Below are positions 22,780-35,083 of a stretch of 64,000 bases of DNA, one piece after another. The position numbers and the translations under genes are program-made. Each line of letters starts with the position of its first letter. Positions within the stretch are counted from its first letter, which is position 1. Source of the DNA: Sisyra terminalis (Eukaryota; Arthropoda; Insecta; Neuroptera; Sisyridae). Where the stretch lies: NCBI GenBank assembly GCA_958496175.1, contig OY292278.1, positions 26,164,001-26,228,000 of the forward strand, in the 5' to 3' direction. The notes under the pieces were generated by a model. The model ran no database searches. It saw only the letters and a list, made by a program, of their open reading frames with translations, and was not told where the DNA came from.

Positions 22780-23170
22780 ACTATTTTCTCTTCAACAGCA
22801 AAAAATTGGATTTATTAGAGATTTGCTGAGTTTGATCGCATTAGTTGAAGCGATTCAATTATAAATCTCCATCATTTCCACCTCATTTATGATCCATTTA
22901 GATCATCATTAATGCCCTATAGTCATCAATGCTTTCGCTCTAATTAATTGAGAGTGAAGGGGCAGCTAGTTAATTTGAATGCAATTAATTAATTATCTAA
23001 GTGTGCTTCTTGTTTCAGCTCAAAGAGTCTAATGTATCATAATTACACGAAACTACATTATCGACCGATACGATTCGATAATGCACTGTCTATCGTATAA
23101 AAGCGGTCATTGTCTCACTTGCTCGCCAAAGCTCTATTTTTCACTAGTTCAGTAGCACTTATGTCCGTAT
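22780..23170 (+). promoter_or_regulatory. Candidate regulatory region with a TATA-like box
   Basis: There is no repeat structure. TAATTAATT-type homeodomain words are dense (22930-23000), and TATAAAAG lies at 23096-23103 in a locally less AT-rich stretch. No initiator lies at the expected 30-base spacing and no ORF follows, so a true promoter is not shown. It lies on the strand opposite the recognised exon. Confidence 0.25.
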
Positions 23171-24624
23171 CAAATCAATTTAATCTGTATTGAATACTTT
23201 CTAGGTTATTTGAAAAAAAGAACGAATATTAATCAAGCTCGAATCGAGCTTAATCCATTTTGAAAATTGCACCTAAATAAAATTACTCCAACATTTCCGA
23301 GTTGTTCGCATAACCAAATGTTTTCAACGAATGCATTAAGCTTTTTCCACAGTTAACATTTTGTATACAAAGCTCCAACGAACATATCCATTTATTTGCA
23401 AACTCTTTTTTATTAGTTGAAAAAGCTTCACATTTTTTTAAGGAAATATTAAGCTTATTAAAAGTGGAAACAAAGCAGAAAAAGTTGGTCAAATTACAGT
23501 GATTAAACAATGAGTACGGTACTGAAAGTTTAATTTTGGTAATATTTAAAAAAAAAAGAATGAAAATAAAAAGGTTTTGTTTGGAGTGTTTGGGGGTAGA
23601 AAGTTTTTTTTATTGTTGTTACACTTATTTCATTCAACACGTTGTTATTGTGTGTGGTAGTTGTTGCCGGTGCGATTTTCGTTCTTCTGTTTTCGGATTC
23701 AGTTTGTTTCAAAAGTTAAGCTTTTATGAGCTTTTGTGAGGTGAATTTTCGGAAAGTTTAACAATTCACGTCGTCTTTCGGTGGCTTAGTTACAAATGTT
23801 TTTACAGGGTTAATTTGTTTTGTGGCGGTGCAAAGTTAATCGTGTCGCCATCTATTTGGAGTGCAAAAGGGTGAATGGAGATTGGACTTTAATTTTGTTA
23901 CATTAAAAGCGTAATTTAAGTGTCTAATGGACCTGAATTTTTCTTTCTTCATTGTTTCGTAGTACTATAATTTTTCATTTGCTCGATAGTTGTAGAAATT
24001 CACAAAGTGAAAATTGTTTTAACCGAATTAAAACATACTAACAGTATTTGTATATACTACACTATTTGGGGAAATGTGTTTTAGAATCAAAATGATGAAT
24101 TCACTCTCATTAACTAGTTTATTCGAGAAATAAATTAATCTTTTCTAAAAAGAAAGCAATTTAATATCTAGATTATTTTTCTAAGTGGTTTCAATATCAA
24201 AACAACATTAACAAATACATAAGAATTACTGAAAGTTAAAATGAAAGTATTTTAAGAGTAACATTCAATCGTCGATATTATTGGTTTGCAGTTAGCGAAG
24301 AATGGCACATATGTATTATTATCTATTAATTATAAGAAAACAGCATCAATGGTGGTACTATAGTTAACGATACGTTTGGACTTTTTTTGAATTACTGAAA
24401 TTAATTATAGAAATTGTTAACTTTTGAAGAACTAGATTTTTCATTTACAAAATTGATATTGAAGGCACCACATAAAATTAGTGGAACTTTGTGAGAATTA
24501 CGTCCTAGTAGAGCTGATTCTTCTACTGAATATTATAAAAGTGTACTATAAATAAAGTAACAGCACGATTCACATATTCATCGAATAAATGCATTAGCTA
24601 TAAACTGAGCTGGGACTTTAAGGG

Positions 24625-24770
24625 AACACTTATAAATCTGGTCACAAGAAATAAGGTCAAATTGAGGCAGGTACCAGGTCCTATAGGTAGTAAGGGTAAT
24701 TAAACTGTGGTTTTTCGTGGTAAGAATCTAGGAGACCACTCACAGACCTACAGCTTGTTCATGGTGTCAC
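24625..24770 (+). repeat. Dispersed repeat family F, copy 2
   Basis: A diverged match to 21250-21400, ending in the same ACAGACCTACAGC-type word. Non-coding. Confidence 0.35.
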
Positions 24771-25589
24771 TAAATCTTCCCTATAATATTCTCTTTACTA
24801 ATATTCTTTATTATATGTTTGGAAACTATTTTTATGTAGCTGTTTTTTAAATTTTTACTTTTGCCTTTCATGGATGACTTATTTTTTGCAAGCTTGTTTG
24901 GGTATCAAGTAAATGGCTTTTTAAGTGAGTAACCATATACTTTTGAAAATCACAATCTAAATATCAGGAGAGGGACATCAGGATTTTAAAAATGCCTAGG
25001 TGGGGTATTGCCCAAAATCAATTGGAAATCACTGCTGTTGATCATGAACGTGACTGTGAGGTGAAGCTATGATAAAATATCATACGTCGCTCATGAAGAA
25101 CGATATATCATCGATGTTTAGGGTTTCAACATCGATGTTAATACATCGATATTTATGAACGAAATATCGAAGTTAGAAAAAATTGATGCATCATTTGCAT
25201 ATCTACATGTGGGTGATTCAATGCGTATATTTTGTTCTGTAGAGGATGTAACCTCTTCTCAGTTAGTGAAAATCTAAAAGTCTTTACTTTTATTCAGCAT
25301 TATTACTTAACTTTGTACTTTATTATTATGTTCCCATTCAATTAAATGCAAGCATTACAGAAACAAAAATGAAAAAACGTCAAAATTAGTAGGATGTCAA
25401 GAGACGGAAGTAGTCGATATTCTCATCTGAGTCTTCTTGCTCCCATCTTCGTTTCCAATTTACGCTGTAGTAGGGATGCACTATATTGATTTACTGTTTT
25501 TACATGATCTGATGACAATCTCGACTTGAAACCTCATCTTGCCATACACTTTCCCTCGATTAACTATCACCGGATGTCCATACAAAAAT

Positions 25590-25700
25590 AGCTTCATTCT
25601 CATAAATAAGATTGGTCCCATTATGGATCCTGGAGGAACTCTAACTTTAATTAAACAGTTTTTTGAACATTCATTGTTCCTCATTAAAATAAGAAAGATG
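25590..25700 (-). pseudogene. Short LINE reverse transcriptase fragment
   Basis: The minus-strand frame contains VRVPPGSIMGPILF. This matches the conserved GVPQGSVLGPLLF block of LINE reverse transcriptases, with Pro for Gln. No other RT motif is preserved nearby, so only a fragment remains. Confidence 0.65.
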
Positions 25701-26078
25701 GAAGATCCAAGGAATTGATTATTTTTATATTCAGTTTAAACGAAATATTAGGAGCCCATCGTTTTGTTCCAATATAGTTTAACTTAAACAGAGCTTTACG
25801 AGCAAAATGGGCAAGGGTGGAACTCTCTAGTACGGTCCAACTGAAAATAATTTTTTTCGGTCGACTTCGAAGGCCATAAGCTAGCCACTTTTCCTGTATC
25901 GAAAATTGTAATACCGGACCTCCCGGCTAACTGGATCAGCGCTCGTAGGAAGAAGTCTGGTACTACCATTTTCGATAAAGAAAACGTGAATGGTTTCGGT
26001 CAAAAAAACTAGTTTCGGTTGGAGACCACTCTTTATTAGTATTAAATTAAATACTGTTACATGCCTAAGATTTAAATG

Positions 26079-26302
26079 GGCTCAAGTCCATTTTAGCACA
26101 CTCACAATCTGGCAACGTTGCATTTTCGACTTTGTTTTTAATTTAATCGTAATTAAATCGGTCCATAATGAAAATTTAGCCACAAAAGAGAGAATTACAC
26201 CATATTAGAATTGAATTAACAAAAATATCGTGAATTAAATTAAAAACAAAGTCGGAAATGCAACATCGCCAGATTGTAGGTGTGCTAAAATGGACTTGAA
26301 CC
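26079..26302. mobile_element. MITE family M1, copy 2 (best preserved)
   Basis: This 224-bp element has inverted arms of about 65 bases, beginning GGCTCAAGTCC at the left and GGTTCAAGTCC at the right (minus strand). It is bounded by a perfect 8-bp duplication TTTAAATG at 26071-26078 and 26303-26310. The arms include CTGGCAACGTTGCATTTTC and ACTTTGTTTTTAATTTAAT. It is nearly a hairpin and has no ORF. The 8-bp duplication points to a hAT-, P- or Merlin-type parent. Confidence 0.9.
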
Positions 26303-26539
26303 TTTAAATGTGTATGTGTGTGCGTAAGCTTTGCATCTCCTGCAATGTGTTCACCGAACCATGAAAATAAATAAAGGAGGAGCGGTCAAGCACTATGAGA
26401 TGAAAGATGTTCTAGAGGTTTCTTTGTGGATTTTTGACTTAAAGGAAAAAAGGATAGACAAAATAATAAAAATTAAGTTCAAAATGCTAAAGATAGAACA
26501 ATCTGAAAGTTCGAACAGTGTGGAATATATCTGAACCAC

Positions 26540-26770
26540 CAGAAAAGAGTTTGACCCCTGTTAGAGAACAATCAGTTATAAACAACTAGTGAATTTATAA
26601 ATCAGTTAATATCAGTTATTGTCAGTTACAAGTAAAATAGTGAGGTGAACGATTGTTGTAAATAAATAATTGAGTGTATAGAGTGAAATAAATAAACGTT
26701 TGTGTAATAAAGCGAATTTGTAATTGTTGAAACATAAATCCAAACAAATTTGTCAAATATAAATAAAAAT
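26540..26770 (+). repeat. Possible LTR or leader remnant
   Basis: Short repeated words (ATCAGTTA, GTCAGTTAC) are followed by AATAAA signals and GTGTAATAAAG, a style typical of insect LTR R-U5 segments and resembling part of the solo LTR at 33633. No paired LTR, target duplication or primer-binding site was found. Confidence 0.2.
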
Positions 26771-29700
26771 TAAAAACGGAACAATGAGCTTATATTTTTA
26801 CTATATATCATTGAGCTATAAACTCTTACAAATGTTTAGAAATTCGTCTATCATAACCTCAGCAACAATATTCATTTATGTCTAACAGAGAGTTGTTTTC
26901 AATTACTCAATTAACTTTCAATTTCCTAGAATTGGCGATACTAAAATTAAACAGTTATTATTTATCTTTGAACCTTCAATATCCTTAAAATAAATTAATT
27001 TTAGACTTGAGCTTATGTAAACTTTTTTGTTTATTTTGTTCTAGAGAATAATATCCTAAATAAACATAATCTTTAAAAAATATTTTCGACATTTTTCTTT
27101 TGGATAAATCAATAATCTATGAGGAAAATGGGAAAAGAAGATATACTTTGTTTTATATTAGGTATGCTTTAATAATGTGGGTAGTTGTGAAAATGATGGC
27201 ATGAATAAAATCGGTAATGACATACTAAACGTGTTTTTAAATATTTTTTTGCTAAGTATTTTCAATATTCATGTTTTTATATAAACAAAAGACTCTTAGT
27301 TAATAAGAATAATATAAAAGTTCATAAAAAAAAACTTCGGTAAAGCTCTTTGATCAAAAAAGACAAAATGGAATCTCTCCTCAAAATTTTACGGGCCAAA
27401 TCTCATTTTTCCGCATTAAGACTTATTACGATCGTTAAAATGGAAATAGATTTGCCTCCGTATTTTTCTTTTTCGTTTCTTCTTGTCTCAAAAACATGCT
27501 TTTGTACTTTATGACGTCATTACGGCGACAAAATGATTCCACGATACCACACCACGCTACTAAACGACCACCATATTTTTCATATTTTTTTTTTCTATTT
27601 TTATTTTTCAAGTAATGCCGTGTAATAACGAAAAGAAAAATATCTCTTGAATTACGACCAATTTATTATCTCATAGTCATTGACTTTGAGAGTCAATGTT
27701 ACAAACAAAAAAATCATTTTTTCTTTCTGAGACATAAATCTTAAGATTATATTTTTTCAATTTTTTTTTTATTAAAAAAAAACCAAACAGGATTAAGTGA
27801 TTTTCTAAAGCTGCTTTGCTGGATGAAATCTTTTTACTTTTGCGGCTTTGTTTAATATTTAATTTGGTTTTGAACCGAGAATTTTTCTTTAAAGGCACAT
27901 ACATACATTGAGTACCATAAATTGTAGGTTGTAACTAAAATTAAGTAAAACACATTTAGATATTTCAAAATAATTCTTCATCTTTCATCTAGACACTTAA
28001 TAAAGTGACAATCCATCAAAAAAAAAAATCATGAAAAAAGCTCAAAGATAAATGAGTTCAAAAGCTCTTCGTTATCAAAAATCTTTTCCTTGTAAAACGG
28101 TCGTTTTCGTTTATCTTAAATCATTATCGTTATCGCAACACTTAACGGATATCAACATGATGAAAAGGGTATTTGCCTCGAATCACCCCAATTTCATTTC
28201 CTTTTAGCTGAACTTCTCGGCTATTTTCATATCGATGAAGCAGATGGGGAAATATGTCTAATGTTCAAATGTTGGCACAACTGATTGTTCTCGGTCGTGT
28301 GTGGATATGATCTCTGACTCGTATATATTATAGTGGGGCGAAAAGTTCAAGAGCTTAATCAAAAGTTTGAGATATTCGGAAAATCAAGAAGGAATGGAGA
28401 AAAAGTTGATGAATCTTATCGAATTCGGAAAATAATTTTTCATCTAAACTAACGCTTTGTGTTTTCAAAATTGTATAGGATACCATTTATTTATCCATGT
28501 TAACTCAAAAAAATTCTTTTAATTTTTCTTTAAATATAATCTAAAATAAATTTACTTTTTAAGAAATAGTATTTTTTATTTCCGTTTCAATTTTTCATAG
28601 CAATTCGAAATTCTTATTTCTTGGAATTTTCTCAACAAAATTGAATGAGATTTTTTCCAAGCAATGCAATTAGGAAAGAAAACGATTTTAAATAACTATA
28701 TTTCATAAACGTTGAATAAAACTGATATTCTTTTTCTATATAAATAACTGTTACTTCAGTAGCTACATCGGAATAAAAAAAAACCCACTTTTAGGTTTTG
28801 GTTATAAAAAAAACATGCAACGCCCTTGAATCTTGCTTATTTTTCGTAAAATTATACGAAAAAGTCAAAGGAAAGTTTCTTTGTACAAATCATTGTTGAG
28901 ACTCATCCCATTCTGGCCTATTCCGTGATTTCCATAAGTAAGGGAAAAAATCTCTCGTTACTTGCTTACTAGGGATCACCTTTGAAGAAGGAAACTTTTT
29001 TAAAAAACAACTCTTTTGAGAAGATACAACCTTAAATACTACCATCTGGTGTTTTTATTGGTTTATTAGTTCTTTGATTATTAGCCCTCATATAACGAGC
29101 AAAATTGACATTCGTTTTAAATATCCTATAAACTTATATAGGCGTCGGTTTTCAATGCGGTAAGATATGATAAATTCAAAAGATAAATAATTAAGATGAG
29201 AATATCGAATTAGTATTCTTTAATGTGACCCAGTATAATTTTTCTTGACAAAATTTTAACTAGGCTAGCAAAACGAGCCGGGGGTTTGAAGGTTTGTGAG
29301 CGAAGCGAGCAAAACTATACTTTGAAAATCGAAATGTAAGTAATCCTCTTCCGAATTCACGCTTTTTATATAAAAACTGAGTAATAAACCGAAAGCTATA
29401 AATAGCCTTGGATTGCAAACTTCTGCTATACAAATCCTATCTCAGCGACTCCATCATAAAAAGCATTCCATGCATTCAATCAAAAGTCCTCAGATTCGTT
29501 GCAAAGGCTCTATGATTTGTCACAATCTAGGACATCCACAAGGACTTACAAGTTAGGTAACTATTAGGTAAGAGATTACCATATATAGTAAAAGAATATC
29601 GAAAGAGATTAAGGGATCTTATCAATAATCTGGCCAACAACCTTGGCAATCTGTAAATTAACCCTGACGTATAGCGGATTTGCTTATTATCCAAGAACAA

Positions 29701-30190
29701 ATTGCAAATATGCAATTAATAAATACAAAGAACAAATTTGAATTAAACTTATTTTTACATAATTAATTCCACAATTCAACATTAGTGAATTATCTGAAAA
29801 TCTTTACTCCATATGCATGGTTCATTAGGAAATCAATATTATATCGATAAAGTTCGAATCAAACTCATGCACCTTGGATAACGATGTGGTAAAAATTCAA
29901 CTGTAAAATAAATTAAAACGCGTTCTTTTAAATCAACTATCGATATTAAAACTTGGGTATTTAATTGTTTATGTTAAAAATACCGGCTGATCATTTATTT
30001 TAGGAAACTAATTTTTTTCGTCGATCAAAAAAGACAAAAATCTTTGAATTTTACTTCCCTCAGTAGACAAAATATATTTACTAGTTTGTATTATGTTTTT
30101 ATTTGAAAAAAAATTTTTTTTTGGTATCTAAAATGATTGCAAATGCCAAAATCATTGCAATTGTTCACGCAATTATTTAGAACTACTCTC
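26771..30190. other. AT-rich intronic DNA
   Basis: No gene, element end or RNA is recognised. A CRE octamer lies at 27512-27519. The segment 28090-28330 is less AT-rich and non-repetitive, and could hold regulatory sites. The short minus-strand open frames here have homopolymer-like composition. Confidence 0.4.
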
Positions 30191-30194
30191 TTTT

Positions 30195-30320
30195 GGGCCC
30201 AGGCAGTTCATGAACAGTAATTCTTCTAAAATTATGTCATTGGGCACAATTAACCCACGAGTGTTAAAAGGATGACACATTGCAATTGTAACCCAGAGGC
30301 AGATGGTGCAAAAACAAAGT
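30195..30320 (+). repeat. Dispersed repeat family E, copy 1
   Basis: Shares with 45400-45485 the ordered blocks CC.ACGAGTGTTAAA, TGACACATTGCAATT and AGAGGCAGATGGTGCAA. About 65 bases match well. Class unknown. Confidence 0.55.
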
Positions 30321-31844
30321 TAGTAAAAAAAAGCTATACAATACGGTAAGCTTTAAACTAAGAACGGTTTAAGAACCGTTCATATATGTTCCTCATTTTC
30401 TGTAGTTACTTTTGCAGTTTTAATAAACTCTCAATAATTTTAGTATAGGTATTTAACTATCGTTTTTTTTATTTAAAGTTAATGTATTCAATTTTCATTA
30501 AAAAAATAATATTGGCTGAAAAAAGTTAACATCGCAAGACTAATAAAAACATAAGTCATAATTTACTATAATAGCTGGTAATAGCGATGCAAATAAAATA
30601 GGTAGACACAACAATCAAATTGAGGTTAAATTGTGAATCGCGTGTCAACATTCATTACCTACGCAAATGCATTTAAATTAATCTCTACATTAGACAACCA
30701 CCAAATACAATATGTATTTATCCAAAGCTTCCAGTTCGAACCGGCATGATACATGTAAAAAGCAAATGTTTAATGGATAAAATGCGATGTTAAAGAAAGA
30801 AAAACATTCGATCACGAAGCTTTTTTATTATTTTTACGTTCAATTTGATGAATCACATATGATGAAAAGCTCACGTAAACAATTTTTGCTTATTCCGGCT
30901 TCTCGGTCTCTTATCATTTTTCAAGTTTGGAAAATTGCACAAACTAGCATAATATATTGGGGAAAAATTAGACGGAAAATATAAAAATTATTTATTTGTT
31001 TTCATTATTTGTCAGTTTTTTGTTGGTTTTGGGAAGTAAACAATCATATTTGCAACGCTAGAAGTTTTTGTTAAAGAAAATTAGGTGAAAGATTGAGGTT
31101 AGGAAAGACGGAAAATGAGGTTATAAAAACATACATATAACAGGCATTTACGTTTTTTTAACGAAATTGTCTTATACTACAATAGTTTTAAACACAAAAT
31201 TTCGTAAAACTGTATATATTACACCATAGATTAATAATAAACTTGTTTACGTATTAATTTTGTTTTGCTTCTCTAATAAAAACAAATTTAATGATACTCT
31301 AAGTTATGCATTAAATTTTTCCTTTTTCTTACACGATTAATCTTAAAACAAAATATTTACGAAAAACCAGGTCAAACAAGAGTCAGACTCAAGCACTAAA
31401 GGCTCCGTATAACCGTTAATTATGTTTAATTTTTATCGGAATTTTCTCCAGTTTGATGTGTACTTAGATTAATCCAAATACCCTACTACAAGTTAGAAAA
31501 AAATGTCGAATAAGTCAAAATTAACGTGAAGGAATTGGAATATGAATTGGAACATATAAGATAAATTTTTTATCTGTTGAAATAAAGCTTACATTTAAAA
31601 GTATAACAGTACTTTGGTATCACAGCTTCAACCCTTTTGTTTCAAATTAAATTCTTTCCCAACAATTTTGTTAACATTCTTTGAGCAATTATTAAGCAGG
31701 AATGGGATAATTCAAAATTCGTCGCATTTTGGATTGCTTACGAAGAATTTGGTGATAAGAAGTTGAAGTGGGAACCCACTCCTACACTCCTATCCATATC
31801 TATATTGCCAAAAGAGAAAGGTTCGACTTTTAATTTGAAATTGA

Positions 31845-31960
31845 TCCGTGATTGCTTTGTGACATATCACCATCACTTTTTGATCTCTGATGAAGTTGCT
31901 TGGCAATCGAAATACGTAATTGAGGTTATATTTCACCAATACATTTTGTTCCTTAAATTT
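31845..31960 (+). ncRNA. Hammerhead-like motif, family B copy 1
   Basis: CUGAUGA at 31887-31893 is a full match to the core. It is followed by an A and a hairpin GUUGC-UUG-GCAAU, then C, GAAA at 31909-31912 and the palindrome UACGUA. The base after the palindrome, which should be U, is A here, so cleavage competence is doubtful. Upstream (GTGACATATCAC) and downstream (ATACATTTTGT) words are shared with the copies at 49130-49275 and 51970-52060. Confidence 0.5.
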
Positions 31961-32645
31961 GATTACACTTTATTTTAAAATTATATTGTTATAGAGTAAA
32001 ACTTTTTACTAAATTTATAAATTTAAATTATTATTCAACGTGTAGTTAATAATTTTTTCAAATATATAACGACAACTATGGTAATATTAAGTACTTGTAT
32101 TTATACAAAGTATAAATACTTTATTTTAACGAATATTTTTTTAATTTGATAATTTCGTAACTTAGGGTTTCCAAGGATATAAGTTGTCTTTTAGTCTTTT
32201 TGAGAGATTCAATATTCACTATTTTTAAATGATTCGTAGCAAAGTGGTAATAATTGGTTCCTTATAATTCCACCCTGTTCATTTACAGTTGACCACAGCT
32301 ATTTTATTTGGGGGCAATTTAAATTTATTTAAATTTCCTTGATTGACTTTCAATGAAAGGGTTTACTGTGAACCGATATCCAATGATATAGAATAATTAG
32401 GAGTCATTCACTTTGTGTAGAACTGGCTACTTGATAGTATGAAAAGTTCTTATAAACACCTTCATCTATTCTGTAGGTTTCAATAGAGTTTAACATTAAT
32501 TTGAGCAAAATATATGCTTTTAGGCATTATTTATCCAAAATATGTAATATAAGAACATAAATTTATTTAAGTTATTTTCATGTGTTTTATTTTGGACTGA
32601 AAATATAATCAATTTTTTTTTCTTATTGATTTTTATTTGCCTTTT

Positions 32646-32685
32646 GTACCACGTTTCGTCGCATTTCGGGACTATATCAAGTACT
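32646..32685 (-). ncRNA. Weak hammerhead-like motif
   Basis: The minus strand has CUUGAUAUA, a hairpin-like GUCCCGAAAUGCGAC and GAAACGUGGUAC. The GAAACGU box and an outer GUAC/GUAC pairing recall the other motifs. The first core box is disrupted and helix II is only about 3 bp. A decayed relative is possible. Confidence 0.2.
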
Positions 32686-32894
32686 CAATGACGATGTACA
32701 AACGTTGTACAAAAATTAAATCAAAATCATTACGAAAAAAAATTCATTATATTATTTAGTTCAAAAAAAATCTCATGAAAACAACTTAATTAAGTAATAA
32801 TGGACATTAATCGAGTGAACGTATATTTACTGATCGCTATCGACGAACTCTATTTCAGGCATGAAATCGTATATTTAGATAGTTCTCTCTATTT

Positions 32895-33068
32895 TACTGA
32901 ATTATTATTTGTCGCCGTTTTATAATTTCTTAATTTTTTAGTGACTCTAGGGTTATGAAAATCCGTAATCGAGAAATATCGAAAATTTTCTCGATTTTTA
33001 TGAGAAACGAACCCAACACCTATCAGCTTTGGGGAGGTCACCTTGACCACTCTGCCATCAGAAGCGTT
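32895..33068 (-). repeat. tRNA-derived SINE, copy 2
   Basis: The A-box-like TGATGGCAGAGTGGTCAAGG is the complement of 33041-33060. GGTGTTGGGTTCGTTTC carries the B-box-like part. The tail has ATTACGGATTTTCATAACCC, CTAGAGTCACT and AATTATAAA. It is the same family as 19266 and 42880. Confidence 0.75.
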
Positions 33069-33632
33069 AGTTCTTTCTATTATATTCACAACAATTTTGA
33101 AAACCATGTGACATCTTAAGTATACACTTTTAGCTGACACCGCAGTGCTTTACACTTGGATTATATAGGACGGTTTTGGACCTAAATCAAAGTGTAATTA
33201 TAGAGTCCTGTTTCTTTTTAGGGTTTTTCAAATTGTGCCCTTTATTGCGATCTTTCTAAGATATCTTTTATTTCTTGTATTGTTGCAATTGTATTGTTGC
33301 CCTCATGTCTTCTCTCGGTAATTTAAATTTTAGTGCTACCAATGTCTAATAAAAGAAAATTAAATATAATGAAATACGACGCCCTATTGCTCAAGATACC
33401 ATTTTACTAATTTATATAAACTGTGCATTTATAATTACTTTTTAAAAAATATCCTGCAAAATCAAAGCTAAACACTTTTTGTGAGCATATTAAGGGATAG
33501 TAACATTTGAGCCATTATTTTGAAAGTGGCCTAAATTCATTTCAAGGACAATCCATACGACAACTTTTCATTTGCTGATAGACCAGATTATGCTGATAAT
33601 TGTACTATTAAATTTGTACAAATTATTGATAT

Positions 33633-34124
33633 TGTAACAGAAAGGGACAAAGTCTGTCTCTCTCTTTGTGCCATGCCGGCACGCGATTGACTGAGTGACT
33701 TCTGCCTCTCTCCCACCAATGCGAATGTACATATAGATTGTTCTGGAAACATCTATAGAATGTGCATATGGATTGTTCTGGAACATTGGAATAATCTAGA
33801 ATGTTGGGTTGCGGGTATATAAGGCGCTCAGTCAAGCCAGTTGAGAGTTCTGTATCAGAGTTCTGTACAGAAATTCAGTTGTGAATTTCCGCTACGACAA
33901 AGCGATTACAAAGCGATTATTAGTGTGATTTGAATTAAAAGTGATTATTGTCATTTAAGTCATTTAAGTCACTTGTTTCGACAAGTGTGATTGTGTAATA
34001 AAAAGTGTATACAAGTGTAATAAAAAAAGTGATTGTTAAGTGTGAAAGTGATTATTTATTTCCAAAATAAATTAAAAGAACGAATAAACGCCATCTCAAA
34101 ACAGTTTTGAGACGTCACGTTACA
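33633..34124 (+). mobile_element. Solo LTR of an LTR retrotransposon
   Basis: A 492-bp unit starts TGTAACAG and ends GTTACA, flanked by ATAT on both sides (33629-33632, 34125-34128), as for Gypsy or BEL/Pao elements. The U3 part has a TATA box (TATATAAGG at 33816-33824). An AATAAA signal lies at 34083-34088. No internal region or second LTR is present, so it is the product of LTR-LTR recombination. It lies inside an older MITE. The short ORFs on its minus strand are not genes. Confidence 0.85.
33730..33806 (+). promoter_or_regulatory. Duplicated heat-shock-element-like block in the LTR U3
   Basis: Two imperfect direct copies begin ATATAGATTGTTCTGGAA and ATATGGATTGTTCTGGAA. Each contains alternating TTC/GAA pentamers (TTCTGGAA, CTAGAATGTT), the pattern bound by heat-shock factor. 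They lie about 15-85 bases upstream of the LTR TATA box, where a retroelement enhancer would be. Confidence 0.5.
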
Positions 34125-34329
34125 ATATGGTATTCGTTTTTGACTCACTAATACTATCTTCTTTGATTAAGAAATTTATGTTTTTATTGTTGCAAAAAAT
34201 AGTAGCTATATGAACAGTTCTTGATATGAACTTAGGCCACTTTCAAAATAAACGGCTCATTTACTAAGTTTTAGCATTGTTTCAAAAGTACTGTATGTTT
34301 TTAAATGTTATTGAAGGTGTAATTCTTTA

Positions 34330-34375
34330 GGCACGTCAAGAAGATAAAAATAATAGAGGTTACGATTTAGTAACG
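34330..34375 (+). other. Very degenerate hammerhead-like hairpin
   Basis: GGTTAC-GATTTA-GTAACGAAA resembles helix II and GAAA of family A. The CUGANGA box is missing and the bases after GAAA differ. Recorded only as a likely decayed relative. Confidence 0.2.
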
Positions 34376-34522
34376 AAAGTGGTTACGTTATTCAGTTTTT
34401 CGTTGTCTAGCGATGGATGAATTATTCATTTAAATAGTAACCATTTTTTTTTTGAATTAATAACTGAGGTCAAATATAACTGCAAATTATGTTAAGAGTT
34501 CCAGCTATAAAAAGAGAGCGAC

Positions 34523-34600
34523 TGAAACTTATTCCCAGAAAAAAACTAGTCTTTTATAGAGAAGTATAACTTCTTAATAGAGTCTATAAGTATACGGATA
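34523..34600 (+). repeat. Repeat family C, copy 3
   Basis: Matches 22545-22625 over CTTATTCC.AGAAAAAAACTAGTCTTT and GAAGTATAACTTCT. It diverges afterwards. Confidence 0.5.
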
Positions 34601-35083
34601 CTTTTGTTTCTTGATTCTAGAGAGCCTTTGTTTGATTTAATGTTATCATTTAATTTATTTATTATTTAGAGCAATTGGTCCCATAATTTACAACGCTGGA
34701 GAGTACAAACCATCGTCGATATAATTCTAGGAACAACAAAGCTTACAGCACAAAAAAGCTCAAAGTCTCAACTCACGCGTAAAGCCCCCTTTCCAATTAA
34801 GCGATGACTTCATTCTCTAACGGAGAACAAATAGAGAAATTCCACGCAAAATCATTGGCTAATGATGAAGTCGAACCATCTTTTTTTCTACTTCAACCAT
34901 TCAAAAAGCTCGTAAGAGCTTCCCGGCTCGCGAATATTTCACGAAATGTGTCTGAGTTTTTCCCATTTTCCTTTAGTATTTTTCTGTTTTTTTTTTTAGG
35001 TGAAGGTTTTTGTTGCGTCCGCTCGTGAAAAAGGGTTGAGGGTGGGTGAGGGTTTTAGTGAGCAAATAGTGGTGATGACTTAC

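Larger units (their letters stand above)
33508..34260. mobile_element. MITE with 30-bp inverted ends, split by a solo LTR
   Basis: The left end TGAGCCATTATTTTGAAAGT continues GGCCTAAATTCAT. The right end on the minus strand reads TGAGCCGTTTATTTTGAAAG, then TGGCCTAAGTTCAT. Without the LTR (33633-34124 plus one 4-bp duplication) the element is about 257 bp. It is non-coding. The short, possibly TA-containing flanks would fit a Tc1/mariner-type parent, which I cannot confirm. Confidence 0.75.

Noticed and set aside
23096..23160. Firm core promoter call
   Set aside because: TATAAAAG is present, but no initiator lies at the usual spacing and no transcript or ORF follows, so only a low-confidence regulatory entry is given.
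33568..33835. Two overlapping minus-strand ORFs
   Set aside because: They run across the U3 region of the solo LTR, antisense to its promoter, and resemble no protein.
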